DNA of 64,000 nucleotides from Phytophthora colocasiae (Eukaryota; Oomycota; Peronosporomycetes; Peronosporales; Peronosporaceae). Positions 47,001 through 56,940 of the stretch are shown here, one piece after another. Under the pieces are notes generated by a model. That model had not been told where the DNA came from. It saw nothing but the letters and a program-made list of their open reading frames with translations, and searched no databases. Location: contig JAGKQI010000086.1 in NCBI GenBank assembly GCA_018806915.1, positions 372,001-436,000 on the forward strand, in the 5' to 3' direction. The translations under genes and the position numbers were made by a program. Every line of letters begins with the position of its first letter. Position 1 is the first letter of the stretch.

Positions 47001-47105
47001 AGATGACGCGGCATTGCCGCCGTCATCACCTCGCGATGCCGTGGATGCCGAAGCGGGCCCAGTGCCCGAGGCGTTACCACTAGTAGGAGCCAATGGAGAA
47101 CCCAT
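44036..47105 (-). pseudogene. Antisense gene of A3 (about 1,020 aa, two frameshifts)
   Basis: Runs toward pol from just inside the 3' LTR. Start chosen at ATG 47105 (MGSPLAPTSGN), 257 bp from the LTR. Part 1 (47105 to about 46620) is alanine/serine-rich. After a shift, part 2 (to about 44825) has a coiled coil (about 46200-46110), basic and acidic stretches, and a conserved region (about 45540-45290). After a second shift, part 3 ends at 44036 and holds HAQALWERTH (44467-44438), shared with D1's antisense gene. Frame 1 upstream of 44602 is also open and reads protein-like back to about 44820. Function unknown: it may be an accessory structural or chromatin-directed protein. Both shifts are single-base changes, so the copy is decayed. 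Confidence 0.68.
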
Positions 47106-47349
47106 GGTTGCAGGATCTTCTTCTGACTTGTGTGTCAGAAAGGAAATCGGGATGTGGCCGTTTGTGGGATACGACAGTTGGCTATTTCTGAGTCTGATGG
47201 AATCAGACTGAGCGACAGGACACCAGAGATTCTGAAATCCCGGAAGTTTTGAGAGCGTCACAGCTACACTATGTTCACGGGACCTCTGACGTACTGTCCT
47301 GGCCATGATGCTCAGTTTGGAGAAAGTTCCGCACTGACGAATTATGACC

Positions 47350-47361
47350 AGGAGGGGCGGT
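47350..47361 (+). other. Polypurine tract of A3
   Basis: AGGAGGGGCGGT directly before the 3' LTR start TGACACG. The same tract is embedded within the A2 LTR. Confidence 0.8.
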
Positions 47362-48342
47362 TGACACGTTGCTAATTACGATTTTTCGAGTGGATATGGA
47401 CGTTACGCTGTGATGTGATTGGACATATACTGGATTGTGGGAGAAAGGGAGATATGGGACGAGGTTATGTCCCGTGCGACAATGACGGATCTGTGGAAGA
47501 AATATATATATTAACCTTCACCTGTACTGCAAAGGGGCCCAAGAGATCAGAAGTGTTCCTCGGAAAAGTGCACAAAACTCCGAGAGACAACAACACTCAG
47601 TCTGATCACCGGACTTTCCCCCGACGATGAGTGCCTAAAGGTTGGCAGAAAGTCTCTCAGAAGAATGTATCTCTGAGAGACCTCATCCCGTTGCCGTCCT
47701 GTGTGACGATGATGGTTCAAGGAATACAGTATAGCCACAAGATACCAAGTATCGCGCACCGGACGTAGCGCACCCCGCGCATATCCCAATTGGACTTCGT
47801 GCGTTGTAGCATACGTGCTCCGCACCCTGAAAACACTCATGGATTTCTGGTATCACGCATGGAAACTCTGATATCACACCATGCAGTCTGACGTACATGA
47901 GTCCGACGTACATGAAGTCCGACGTACATGAGTCCGACGTACATGAGTCCGATGTACATGAGTCCGATGTACATGAGTCTGATGAACATGATTCTGGTGA
48001 ACAAGCCTGATGTGTCCGGCTTATACAAGCAATATTCCAGACATCACCAGTTTCCGATGAACAGACTCTGACGTACAAGACTCCGATGATCAGACCCAAG
48101 TGTCACGACTCTGGTATTTACGACTCTGATGTACATGATTCCGGAGTACATGGTTCCGATGAACATGTCTCCGACGCACATGATTCCAGACCCTGATGAA
48201 CAGGATACCAGACTCTGACACTCTGAAGTCCACCCCATACTGAAACCAAGTGTACCCAACACGACCTCACGCAATCAAGTGAAACGCAACCTGCTCATCC
48301 CTGTAATGACATCATTAAGTGTCGACTCGACAAGATCTGCAG

Positions 48343-48802
48343 TGTAACGGGGTTACACGTACAAGTGGTAGTACCACTTGTAACTCTAACAGTTAGGATA
48401 ACTGTTAGAGGTTGGAAATGGGCCTCAGACCTTGGTGTGCTGTACACACCAAAGGATACATGGGCGAACCACATTATTGGGTGGTTCGTGTGCATTTGTG
48501 CATATTATTGGTAGAAAGTTACGGATTTCTACCAATCACCGAGCAGAGTTTCTGCCAACCACACGTTGGCAGACCCTTTTGAAATAGATAACAAACAGTT
48601 TTAGGAGGTCCATAATTGGCTTATGCCAAATTCAATAACAGTTCTCATTTTACGGTATTTTGCAGTTTAATTTAGTTATATTTGATTTAATTATACTTAT
48701 TTAAATAAGTATACTTAAATTAAGTCTATTCTAATTGCACGCTTCCTCATACACGTAAGCGCACGTGTACGCCATCTAATAGGTCTAGGTAGACCCATTA
48801 CA
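48343..48802 (+). repeat. Family-C 5' LTR (460 bp)
   Basis: TGTAACGG...CATTACA. It contains a series of perfect hairpins, e.g. ACAAGTGGT (48361-48369) with 48373-48381, CTAACAGTT (48386-48394) with 48400-48408, and ATTGGTAGAAA (48507-48517) with 48526-48536. It is followed after two bases by TGGTAGCACTT, a possible primer-binding site whose tRNA I cannot name. Confidence 0.95.
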
Positions 48803-48851
48803 CCTGGTAGCACTTAGTAGTCCGTCCCACGACCGACTGCAGTTCGTTCGT

Positions 48852-49838
48852 ATGGAGTCATACGAACGCGGGGTCGAGAACTCCCCAATGGATCAGGGAT
48901 CCACTGGGACCCCACCAATGTCCGTGACGCGCACGGACTGCGCCCACCTGTCAGATCCAGAGTGGGAAGCTCTCCAAAGACTTTCACAAGTCATTAGAGA
49001 GGCAGCGGTAGCGACGATGCTTCGTACGCTATCGCCGACAGAGCAACACGGTGTTGCTCTGGGGTACATTGTTAAGGAGCAACGAGATGTTGCTGCCTCG
49101 GTGGCTTCCCCTAAGCCACGCGTGGAGTCGTTGAAACTCCACGTGAGTACCTACACGGGGAAGGAGGACGAGACCCTCCTTCGTTGGCTTGTCGAACTTG
49201 ACACAGCCGTTGCGGCTCGACGTATCGTCGATCCGATGTCGAAGGTCGCGTTCGCCATGTCATGTCTTGGCGGACGTGCGAGGAGTTGGGCCTATGGGCA
49301 CCGACTCTCGGATCCTACGTGCTTCGGCACGTACGAGGTGTTTAAAGAGGAGCTCAAGCTTGCGTTTGAGCCCCCAAAGAACGAGTTCAGATCGAGAGCG
49401 GAGTTTCTCGATCTGCAGCAGGGCAAGGATGATGTTCACACCTTTGCCCAGCGTGCTCGATACTTGGTATCGAACATACTGGCCAACCCGATCGACAAGG
49501 CGACCAAGGTCGTCACGTTCATGAAGGGACTAAGAGATGGTCCCGTCAAAACATATCTCTTCCGAGAGTATCCGAATACTCTCGAAGAGGCGATCAGCCT
49601 TGCGATGCAAGAGGAGTTTAGCCGACATCAAGCTAAACTCCATGCGAACGCGCCGAAGCCGGCGCGTCCTGTTGTGAAGACGGGAGGTCCGGAACCTATG
49701 GACCTCTCGAGTGCTACGACTGCTGGTCAACAGCAGCGTAGATACGGCAAGGTTCGATGTTACAAGTGTAGTAACATCGGTCACTATGCACGCGAGTGCA
49801 CAGCGGGCGGGCGTTCAAAAAACGCCAAGGACCAGTAG
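48852..49838 (+). CDS. gag: Family-C gag
   Basis: 328 residues from ATG 48852, intact. Coiled N-terminal segment, then the gag fold (LSTYTG-like VSTYTGKEDETLLRWLVEL, then KEELKLAFEPP), and a single CCHC knuckle CYKCSNIGHYAREC near 49765-49805. Builds the particle and binds element RNA. It is shorter than the family-A gag and unlike it. It ends in TAG (49836-49838), just past a slippery site. Confidence 0.92.
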   Translation: MESYERGVENSPMDQGSTGTPPMSVTRTDCAHLSDPEWEALQRLSQVIREAAVATMLRTLSPTEQHGVALGYIVKEQRDVAASVASPKPRVESLKLHVSTYTGKEDETLLRWLVELDTAVAARRIVDPMSKVAFAMSCLGGRARSWAYGHRLSDPTCFGTYEVFKEELKLAFEPPKNEFRSRAEFLDLQQGKDDVHTFAQRARYLVSNILANPIDKATKVVTFMKGLRDGPVKTYLFREYPNTLEEAISLAMQEEFSRHQAKLHANAPKPARPVVKTGGPEPMDLSSATTAGQQQRRYGKVRCYKCSNIGHYARECTAGGRSKNAKDQ

Positions 49839-49858
49839 GCGCGGGGCGTCCTACTGGT
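49817..49858 (+). promoter_or_regulatory. -1 ribosomal frameshift signal, gag to protease (family C)
   Basis: A AAA AAC (49817-49823) lies in the gag frame as AAA AAC. After 7 bases comes a 9-bp perfect stem, ACCAGTAGG (49831-49839) with CCTACTGGT (49850-49858). The -1 frame is open from 49823 into the protease. Confidence 0.75.
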
Positions 49859-50571
49859 GATGCAGTCTCGCGTGTCGAGCTTGGACACGCGACGATGAGG
49901 ACTGCTGCCCCCAGCGAGAAGGTTTCTCGCTGTAAGCTGCAAGATGACAAGCCAAACCTTGTCATACTGAACGTGATGTCGAAGAGAGCGAACTCTCTTC
50001 GTGCCCTAGTGGACTCGGGCGCGTCGAACAACTTTGTTCGACAGGAAAGTCTTCGAAGGTTTGACTTCGAAGAGGCCGACACGCCTCGCGGCGTGTTGGA
50101 GGTGCGGTTGGCAACAGGTGCCACCGTGAGGACTGAGAAGCGCGTAGTCCGTGTGCGCTTCTCTTACAAACGAAGGATGTTTGTAGAAGATCTTATCGTC
50201 TTGGATCTAGACGATAAGTTCGACTTGGTATTAGGCATGCCGTGGCTTGCACGGCATGACCCGGTGATCAACTGGGAGAAGCGTACGCTCGTACGCTTCA
50301 ACAACACATGCGCGACAGAGAGCGATGGCCCTGTCAGTGCTGCACATGCACCGGCCGGTGCATGTGCAGTATCGCGTGCAGCAGCGCTGCACGCGATGAG
50401 CGGCACTCAAGCCGGGCTTGATAGTGCGAGTCAGCGGAAGGAATCCGCTGACGATTGCGATAACGTCCCGTCCAAGGTGCGATGCCTTGGACGTGGAGCA
50501 CCTGGAGCCGGGCTCCATGGTAGACCTTCGCGGCGCAAGCTCAGGGAGCTGCGCGAGTCTCAGTCCGGGAC
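49823..50571 (+). CDS. Family-C aspartic protease region
   Basis: The -1 frame encodes RQGPVGAGRPTGDAVSRVEL and then the retropepsin site ALVDSGASNNFV at about 50010. LDLDDKFDLVLGMPWLARHDPVINW (about 50205-50275) is the conserved flap/C-terminal segment. The tail is low-complexity and dense in palindromes. Near 50571-50815 the coding signal passes to the next frame (-1 again), which carries RT. Whether that step is programmed or a mutation is open. Confidence 0.82.
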
Positions 50572-50574
50572 TGA

Positions 50575-52640
50575 GACGGGTGTGTCTGCAGTGCAGACAC
50601 CGAGTGTCGAGACGTTGAACGTCTTGACACGTACTGGTACTGGATTACAGTACCAGAGGATGCGGTTGGAGAATCCGCCGACGAGTGCGTCGGCGTTGAC
50701 CGCACTTCCAACGATGAGTCGAAGCGCTTCGCGCGAGACTTGTACGATGGACGCATCGAACAAATTTGCATTCTCTCGGATATCGAGAGAGTGGATCGCG
50801 AAGCCGAAGTGCTGAAGCAGCTCGTCGTCGATGGCATCACTGAGGGCGATGACCCCCTCAGTGCGAAGACCAAGAAGCAACGCTTCGAGGAGCAGAGTTG
50901 GGACTCGTTGAAGTCGAGTCCCTATTACGAGATTCTGCGGGAGTACAAGGATGTACTCCCGGACGAGATTCCTTCGGAGCTTCCGAAGGATAAGGGCGTA
51001 CAGCACGAGATTGATCTCGTGCCGGGCACGAAGTACTGTGTTACACGGCAGTGGCCACTGCCGCGTGAACAAGTGCAAGCGATCGACGACTTCTTTGAAA
51101 GTCGTCGTCTTGCAGGTCAAGTGCGGGAGTCAAAGTCCCCGCACAGTGCCCCAACGTTCTGTGTTAAGAAACCACAGGGCGGCTGGCGCATCGTTCATGC
51201 GTACAACAAGTTGAACGATGCGACGATACCGGCGCAGACGCCGATACCGCGAAAAGATGTTATCATCGATTCGATGGCCTTGAGCACTATCTTCAGTGCT
51301 CTAGATCTGCGTGATGGATTCTATCAGATCGTCATGCGTGAGAGGGACATCCCTCTCACAGCGGTAAGCACTCCAAGCGGTATGCTTTGGGAGTGGCTCG
51401 TCATGCCACAGGGGCTTAAGAACGCCCCTGCGACGTTCAATAGATGCGTGACACATCTATTGCGCTCGGTGCGCGACTTCGCACCGAGCTACTTCGACGA
51501 CGTGTTCGTCCACAGCCGGGCTGTGAACGGGAAGACGGACATTGAGATGCACAAGGTGCATCTCCGGAAGCTGCTAGAGCTTATGAGGAAACATAAGCTC
51601 TATGCGAACCTGAAGAAGTGAATCTTCGGGGCGAGCGAGATACCCGTGCTGGGGTGTCTCGTGGGGTAAGACGGCGTGCGCCCTGACCCAGAGAAGGTCA
51701 GAGTGATCAATGAATGGCCCACGCCATCCAATGTAAAGGAACTGAGGCAGTTCCTTGGGCTTGCCACGTACTTGTGCAAGTACGTGGACAACTATGCGGG
51801 CAAGATTCGCCCGTTGTCACAGCTTCTTAAGAAAGAAGCTGAGTGGATTTGGACGACCGAGTGCGAGGATGCATTCGGTGCAGTCAAGCAGGGCTTGACT
51901 GAAGCGCCGATCTTGGCCGTGGCGGACCAAGATCGTCCATTCCACGTAGTGTGCGATGCATCCGACTTTGCAATCGGATGTGCATTGATGCAACACGATC
52001 ACGAAGGGCGTGATCGTGTAGGCTACTATCAATCGCGTCAGCTGAAGCCAGCTGAGCGTAACTATCCCGTACATGACAAGGAGCTCCTTGCCATGAAGTA
52101 TGCACTCGCAAAGTTCCGAGTGTATCTACTTGGGAGTAGACCGTTCGTGGTCTATACAGACCACGCATCATTGCGTACGGCGATTAAGTCGCCGCACATC
52201 TCGCAACGTATGGCGAGATGGTTGTCCTTCTTCGCGGAGTACAACTTCCGGGTGGAGTACAAACCCGGAAGACTCAATGTAGTGGCCGACGCGTTATCGC
52301 GTCGACCTGACTATGCGGAGACGGTCGACGCCAACAGCGTTGGCGTCGTGAGGACAAGTGTGCCGTCGTCAACGTTGATTGACGACGTGAAGAACGCGTA
52401 TGCAAGGGATGCAGACGCGAAGGGGCTGCTGGAGTTCCTCGCAGCACCTTCCGACGTGGCACGTCGGAAGCTAACCCCTCATCTTCGAGCTCGTGTACAC
52501 CGCTATCGTGTACACGAAGGCCTACTGTTGTACAGTGCAGTAGACGACAATGCGGATCGCATTGTCGTTCCGAATGATCATGACCTCCGGTTGAGGATCA
52601 TGTTCGAGTATCACGATGCCCCACGGCAGGGCATCCGGGT
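50575..52640 (+). pseudogene. pol: Family-C reverse transcriptase and RNase H
   Basis: RT: GWRIVHAYNKLNDATI, SALDLRDGFYQI, PQGLKNAPATF and the catalytic YFDD (51490-51501). Two in-frame stops follow, TGA 51619-51621 and TAA 51667-51669, in a stretch otherwise matching the usual FGASEIPVLG motif. RNase H runs from about 51930 (VCDASDFAIGC) past VYTDHASLR to ADALSRRPDY (about 52290-52313). The stops make this copy defective unless read through. Nearly every 25-30 nt lies in a hairpin, e.g. 51577-51600 and 51994-52018. Confidence 0.88.
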
Positions 52641-54344
52641 CGTGAGAAGACATACACTCTTCTCACGCGTGACTTCTACTGGCACCACCAGTACAAGTGG
52701 GTGCGCAAGTACGTACGTGCTTGCGAGGTTTGTCAACGCGTGAAGCCTGCGCAGTTCTCGCAGGCTCCTCTTCAATCACTACCGACTCCGTCGGAGTGTT
52801 GGCAGTCCATGTCCATGGACTTTGTCTTCGGTCTTCCGCCTGACAGCAAGCGGAGGACGGGCATCGTTGTCTTTGTGGACCGATTCAGCAAGGTGGTTCA
52901 TCTTGCTGCCGTCCCGGCTACTGTTACAGCCGCGCAGACTGCGCGACTGTTTGTTGACATGGTGTTCAAACACCATGGCATGCCGCTCGACATTGTGTCG
53001 GACCGTGATCCACGCTTCACAGCGCGGTTCTGGCAAGAAGTGTTTACACTTCTTGGTTCACAGTTATCAATGTCGACTGCGGATCATCCGCAGACGGACG
53101 GACAGACCGAACGTGTCAACCGTGTATTGGGTGACACGTTGAAGAGCTACGCTCACTCGTTCCCGCATTGGAGCGAGTGCTTGCCGATGGCAGAGTTTGC
53201 CATCAACAACTCGGTGCATGCCTCGACAGGGCATACACCGTTCTACGTGAACGCCATGAGGCATCCACGATTGCCGAGCATGCTCGGCGGGGTAGCTTCC
53301 TCCTTAAGTGGGGGAGGATCTACGGTTGCGTCCGAACAACCGCAGAATGCAACTGATAGCAGCACACTATCAGCTGCGGTGACGCGTGCGACGTCTCGTT
53401 CGAGCAGGAACGAGCGCGCGATGTCTGTGCCGGGCACAGACATGAGAGATGATAGCGAGCAGGCAGGGCCTGCTGCTGACAAGGGCGACAAGCTGAAAGG
53501 ATTCAGCTCGGGTGCGCTAGACTTTGTCCAGCGAAGACAAGCCGTCATACGGTTTGTCCAGGATGCTATCGCAGCTTCTGTCGATCGACAGAAGCTGAAC
53601 GCTGATAATGTTGGTAGGGGCAACATAAATGAATTCAAAGTGGGTTCATTAGTTTTGTTAGCTACACAAAACCTGCCTAAACATGCAGTGTCTGACTTTG
53701 GAGCAAGCAAGCTCGCTCCAATATTCATTGGGCCGTTCAAAGTACTTGAACGGCACGGCAACGCGTACCGGCTGGACATACCGTCCATCATGAGGTTCCA
53801 CCCGACCTTCTACGTCGGGCGGTTGAAGCCGTACGTACAGCACGGACTACCTAGGGTTGGTAGTCCGACTGAGGAGTGTGAAAGGCCTGGAAGGCCTTCT
53901 CGAGACCGTCGGCACGGTCGATCAACCGGTTCACTCTCGTCCCAAGGCCGGACGAGAGGTTCGAGGCAGTCTGAGCTGCCTCGCAGACCTCAGCACGGAG
54001 GACACGAACCTCCTGCTTCAGAGCCGCTATCTCAGCGCTCTGTGTCTGCTCCAGCGCAGCAACTCGATCGTGCAGGGCACGATCGTCATGGTCATAGCGT
54101 TGACCATGCGGAGGGAGTGTTCCCACCCCCTCCGCCGCCGTTGCGCGACGCGCGTGGAGCGATCCGCTGGATTGTGGAGCGGATCGTGGCTCATAAGAGA
54201 ACGAACTCTCAAGGGGTTCGTTTTCGTATTCGTTGGAGAGGATTTCCTCCCCATCGAGATACATGGGAGCCGCGGAACGTCCTGATGGAGGACGTTCCGG
54301 AAATGGTGAGGGCGTACGAAGCCCACCATAACTTGCAGGGTTAA
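52640..54344 (+). CDS. Family-C integrase with chromodomain
   Basis: A frameshift near 52625-52640 separates it from RNase H. Zinc-domain end YVRACEVCQRVKP, then catalytic residues D (SMDFVFGLP, about 52815), D (SDRDPRFTA, about 53000) and E (QTERVNRVL, about 53105). A spacer of low complexity follows, then FIGPFKVLERHGNAYRLDIP (about 53730) and a chromodomain IVERIVAHKR...RWRGFPPHRDTWEP near the end. The 53851-54344 part overlaps an antisense reading frame. Confidence 0.88.
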
Positions 54345-55398
54345 ACCCTGCACGAGGAGTGCTGCGGTCAGCCACAGCACTCGGAGCTTCGCGTGGCACC
54401 ATACGACCACGGAGTTCCTTGATGTGATCGGGTACACGGACGACCGTGTACCCCAGGAGATCACTTTCGGTGAGGCGTGTTGCCAAGGGTGGGCAACACG
54501 GACAGGGTGTGCCAAAGGGAACGGCACATGGGATCCCCGCTTCCATGGACTGATCATGGAGGCGTTCACACTTACCACGTGTAGTGTAAGTGTAGTAGCG
54601 ATCGCGAGCCGCAGCAACGCGATCGCGATATGCCTTCGGGTCTTTGTTGAAGTTATCAACAAAGGCGTTCCACGACTGACAAAGTGCCTGTCACTCTGGC
54701 ACTTTGCTCTTGCGCGAAGTCTTCTTCGCTGCATAGTATCGGAGCTCGTGGAAGAGCCCGATATAGTAGTCGCGTCTTTGAGTCTCGGACTCAAAGACAA
54801 CCTTAGCGGCGACGTCGTCGTCGTTGATACTGTTGCATGAGTACAACAGTATCGGGTTCGGTGGTGAACTAGCACCGAACCGGTCATGGATTTCTGCCTC
54901 AGTAGGCATCCATGGTGTGCGCACTGGCGGATCAGTGCGCGGTGCAGTGAGCGCCCTCGACATGGGGGACGCTTCATCATCACTGCGCGGACGCTTCGAG
55001 CTTGAAGCGTCCGAGGCCTCATCACGAGGTCGTCGAGATCCCACGGGTGGGTCTGACGTGTCTTCAGACGAAGACACGGGAGCGGGAGCCTTGACATCAA
55101 CCTCCCCCTCCTCGACATCCTCCTCGTAGTCGAGGATGTCTTCGTAGTCCTCTCCAAAGAGTTCTTTGAGAGGGACAGCAGGATTCTTAATCTCTGCTAG
55201 AGAAGAAGACTTCTTCTTCTTCTCATGCTTCTCCTTATGGAGAGCATGGTACTTGGTGACAGAGAGCTTCTCTGTCGGACCGCTGGAAGCAGCAGTGCTA
55301 GTGGGCACTGCTGAGGTCGTTGTTCCTGCTGCAGAGGCAGCAGGTGAGGCTTGCGCGTCCGCAGAAGCGGACGGAGACGTGGGCGTTGGCGAGTTCAT
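53851..55398 (-). CDS. Family-C antisense gene (515 codons, one in-frame TGA)
   Basis: One minus-strand frame runs from ATG 55398 to the stop at 53851 with a single TGA (54693-54691). N-terminal serine/alanine-rich part, then KYHALHKEKHEKKKKSS, an acidic stretch (GEDYEDILDYEEDVEEGEVD) and a globular segment (RDYYIGLFHELRYYAAKK). After the TGA it continues as QALCQSWNAFVDNF and AYRDRVAAARDRYYTYTT. It ends in a coiled coil (HDRVAALEQTQSAEIAALKQ). It starts 102 bp from the 3' LTR and overlaps the sense chromodomain by about 490 nt on the opposite strand. Function unknown; a DNA- or RNA-binding accessory role is only a guess. Confidence 0.65.
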
Positions 55399-55487
55399 TG
55401 CGAAATGAACTCGGATTTCTCTTGGGAACTTGACGGTCTTGTCAAGTTCTGTTGATTGACGTATCGAGACCGATACGTCGAATCTTA

Positions 55488-55499
55488 ACGGGGGGATGG
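55488..55499 (+). other. Polypurine tract of the family-C element
   Basis: Purine-rich ACGGGGGGATGG directly before the 3' LTR start TGTAACGG. Confidence 0.7.
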
Positions 55500-55959
55500 T
55501 GTAACGGGGTTACACGTACAAGTGGTAGTACCACTTGTAACTCTAACAGTTAGGATAACTGTTAGAGGTTGGAAATGGGCCTCAGACCTTGGTGTGCTGT
55601 ACACACCAAAGGATACATGGGCGAACCACATTATTGGGTGGTTCGTGTGCATTTGTGCATATTATTGGTAGAAAGTTACGGATTTCTACCAATCACCGAG
55701 CAGAGTTTCTGCCAACCACACGTTGGCAGACCCTTTTGAAATAGATAACAAACAGTTTTAGGAGGTCCATAATTGGCTTATGCCAAATTCAATAACAGTT
55801 CTCATTTTACGGTATTTTGCAGTTTAATTTAGTTATATTTGATTTAATTATACTTATTTAAATAAGTATACTTAAATTAAGTCTATTCTAATTGCACGCT
55901 TCCTCATACACGTAAGCGCACGTGTACGCCATCTAATAGGTCTAGGTAGACCCATTACA
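55500..55959 (+). repeat. Family-C 3' LTR (460 bp)
   Basis: By eye identical to the 5' LTR at 48343-48802, which indicates a recent insertion. Followed by the duplicated target TGCAG. Confidence 0.95.
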
Positions 55960-56940
55960 TGCAGCATCGACTACCATAGTGAGCCCAAGTGAAGATTCCT
56001 GAGTTATACTGAGACCAAGTGTATATGAGAATATGGAAGACAGAAGACAGAAGAGAGAGAGAGATACGAGATAGATAGCCAGAGATCAATTTGCCTCGTC
56101 GTAAAGAGTTCAATTTTCCCTGTTGTAACGAGTTCGATTTGCTTTGTTATAACGAGGTCGTCTGCCTGCTGCTTCCCGTAAGTATTAGGCCACGACAAAG
56201 CTTTGAGTCGTGTGATCTCTCACCTATCAAGCCCCTTTAGGTGGAGATCAGCGTAACGTAGAGACCTGAGAGGACCCACCTATTCCATTTACTAGTTGGG
56301 TCGTTTGTCTTGTCTCTAGCGGTAGCCCATTTCATATTGTATGTTTGGACAGGTTTTGGGAGCTAGACAGTCGCTCTCAAGACGCTCGGTAGACTGTTAT
56401 ATAACTGATAGTGTATTGGTTTATTTTCCCTCTATATATTAGAGGGTGGTGCGCGAAAGTTACGGGAATACCAGATAGACCAAGTGTCTGGTGAACATTT
56501 CCCTAGTTGACCTGGAGAACTAGCCCACTGCTCAAGGGCCAGGAAAGAATAAGAGCAGCTACATATTTGTATATCGGGACTCTATATTGCGGTTATCTCG
56601 GAAGTCTAATTACTGGACTTCCCATTGTATTAATTTCTCTTTTGCCTTCAGAAATCTCTGGTGTACACAAGTGTTCACCGGAAAACGTTCGACTCCCAAG
56701 CGCTCCTGTGAGGACCAGAAGGATATCCGACGGTCTACGCAAGGAACCCTCACTCTCAGCAATACTCTCACGACCCCGGCGAGGGTCTCATTACCAAGAC
56801 AACGAACCTACGAGGACAGCACAAGGTAACACACGCCCACCTTGCTGTGCGACTCTGGTATCACTACCGGTAGTCACACTTACAGGTTCACTGTACGCCC
56901 CTGCACCGCGGTAAAAGTTGCACCGACTTCGCGACAAGTT

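Larger units (their letters stand above)
48343..55959 (+). mobile_element. Family-C Ty3/Gypsy chromovirus-like element, full length (7,617 bp)
   Basis: LTRs 48343-48802 and 55500-55959 are 460 bp each and, by eye, identical. The target duplication TGCAG lies at 48338-48342 and 55960-55964. The uninterrupted target is seen in the A3 5' LTR near 31700-31720. Contents: gag, protease in -1, RT/RNase H, integrase with chromodomain, and an antisense gene overlapping the chromodomain. The whole element is unusually dense in short hairpins. Confidence 0.95.
30764..56936 (+). mobile_element. Family-A Ty3/Gypsy element A3 with full gag-pol and antisense gene
   Basis: LTRs are 30764-32684 and 47362-48342 plus 55965-56936. 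The target duplication is AGTT at 30760-30763 and 56937-56940, inside A2's gag. Order: LTR, primer site, gag, protease, RT/RNase H, integrase with chromodomain, convergent antisense gene, polypurine tract, LTR. It carries a TIR element in RNase H and the family-C element in its 3' LTR. The coding part has a few disruptions but is the most complete A copy here. Confidence 0.9.
47362..56936 (+). repeat. A3 3' LTR, interrupted by the family-C element
   Basis: Parts 47362-48342 and 55965-56936, 1953 bp in total, very similar to the 5' LTR apart from two extra 15-bp units at 47886-48010. The C element sits between, flanked by TGCAG. No host gene is present in the LTR parts. Confidence 0.88.

Noticed and set aside
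54027..55157. 376-codon minus-strand frame over the family-C 3' region
   Set aside because: It is rich in R, T and S, with low-complexity shadow composition. It overlaps in another phase the 53851-55398 frame, which has clear acidic and coiled-coil segments.
30764..56936. The A3 coordinates as a single very long intron-containing host gene
   Set aside because: LTRs, AGTT duplication, primer site and polypurine tract show a retrotransposon.
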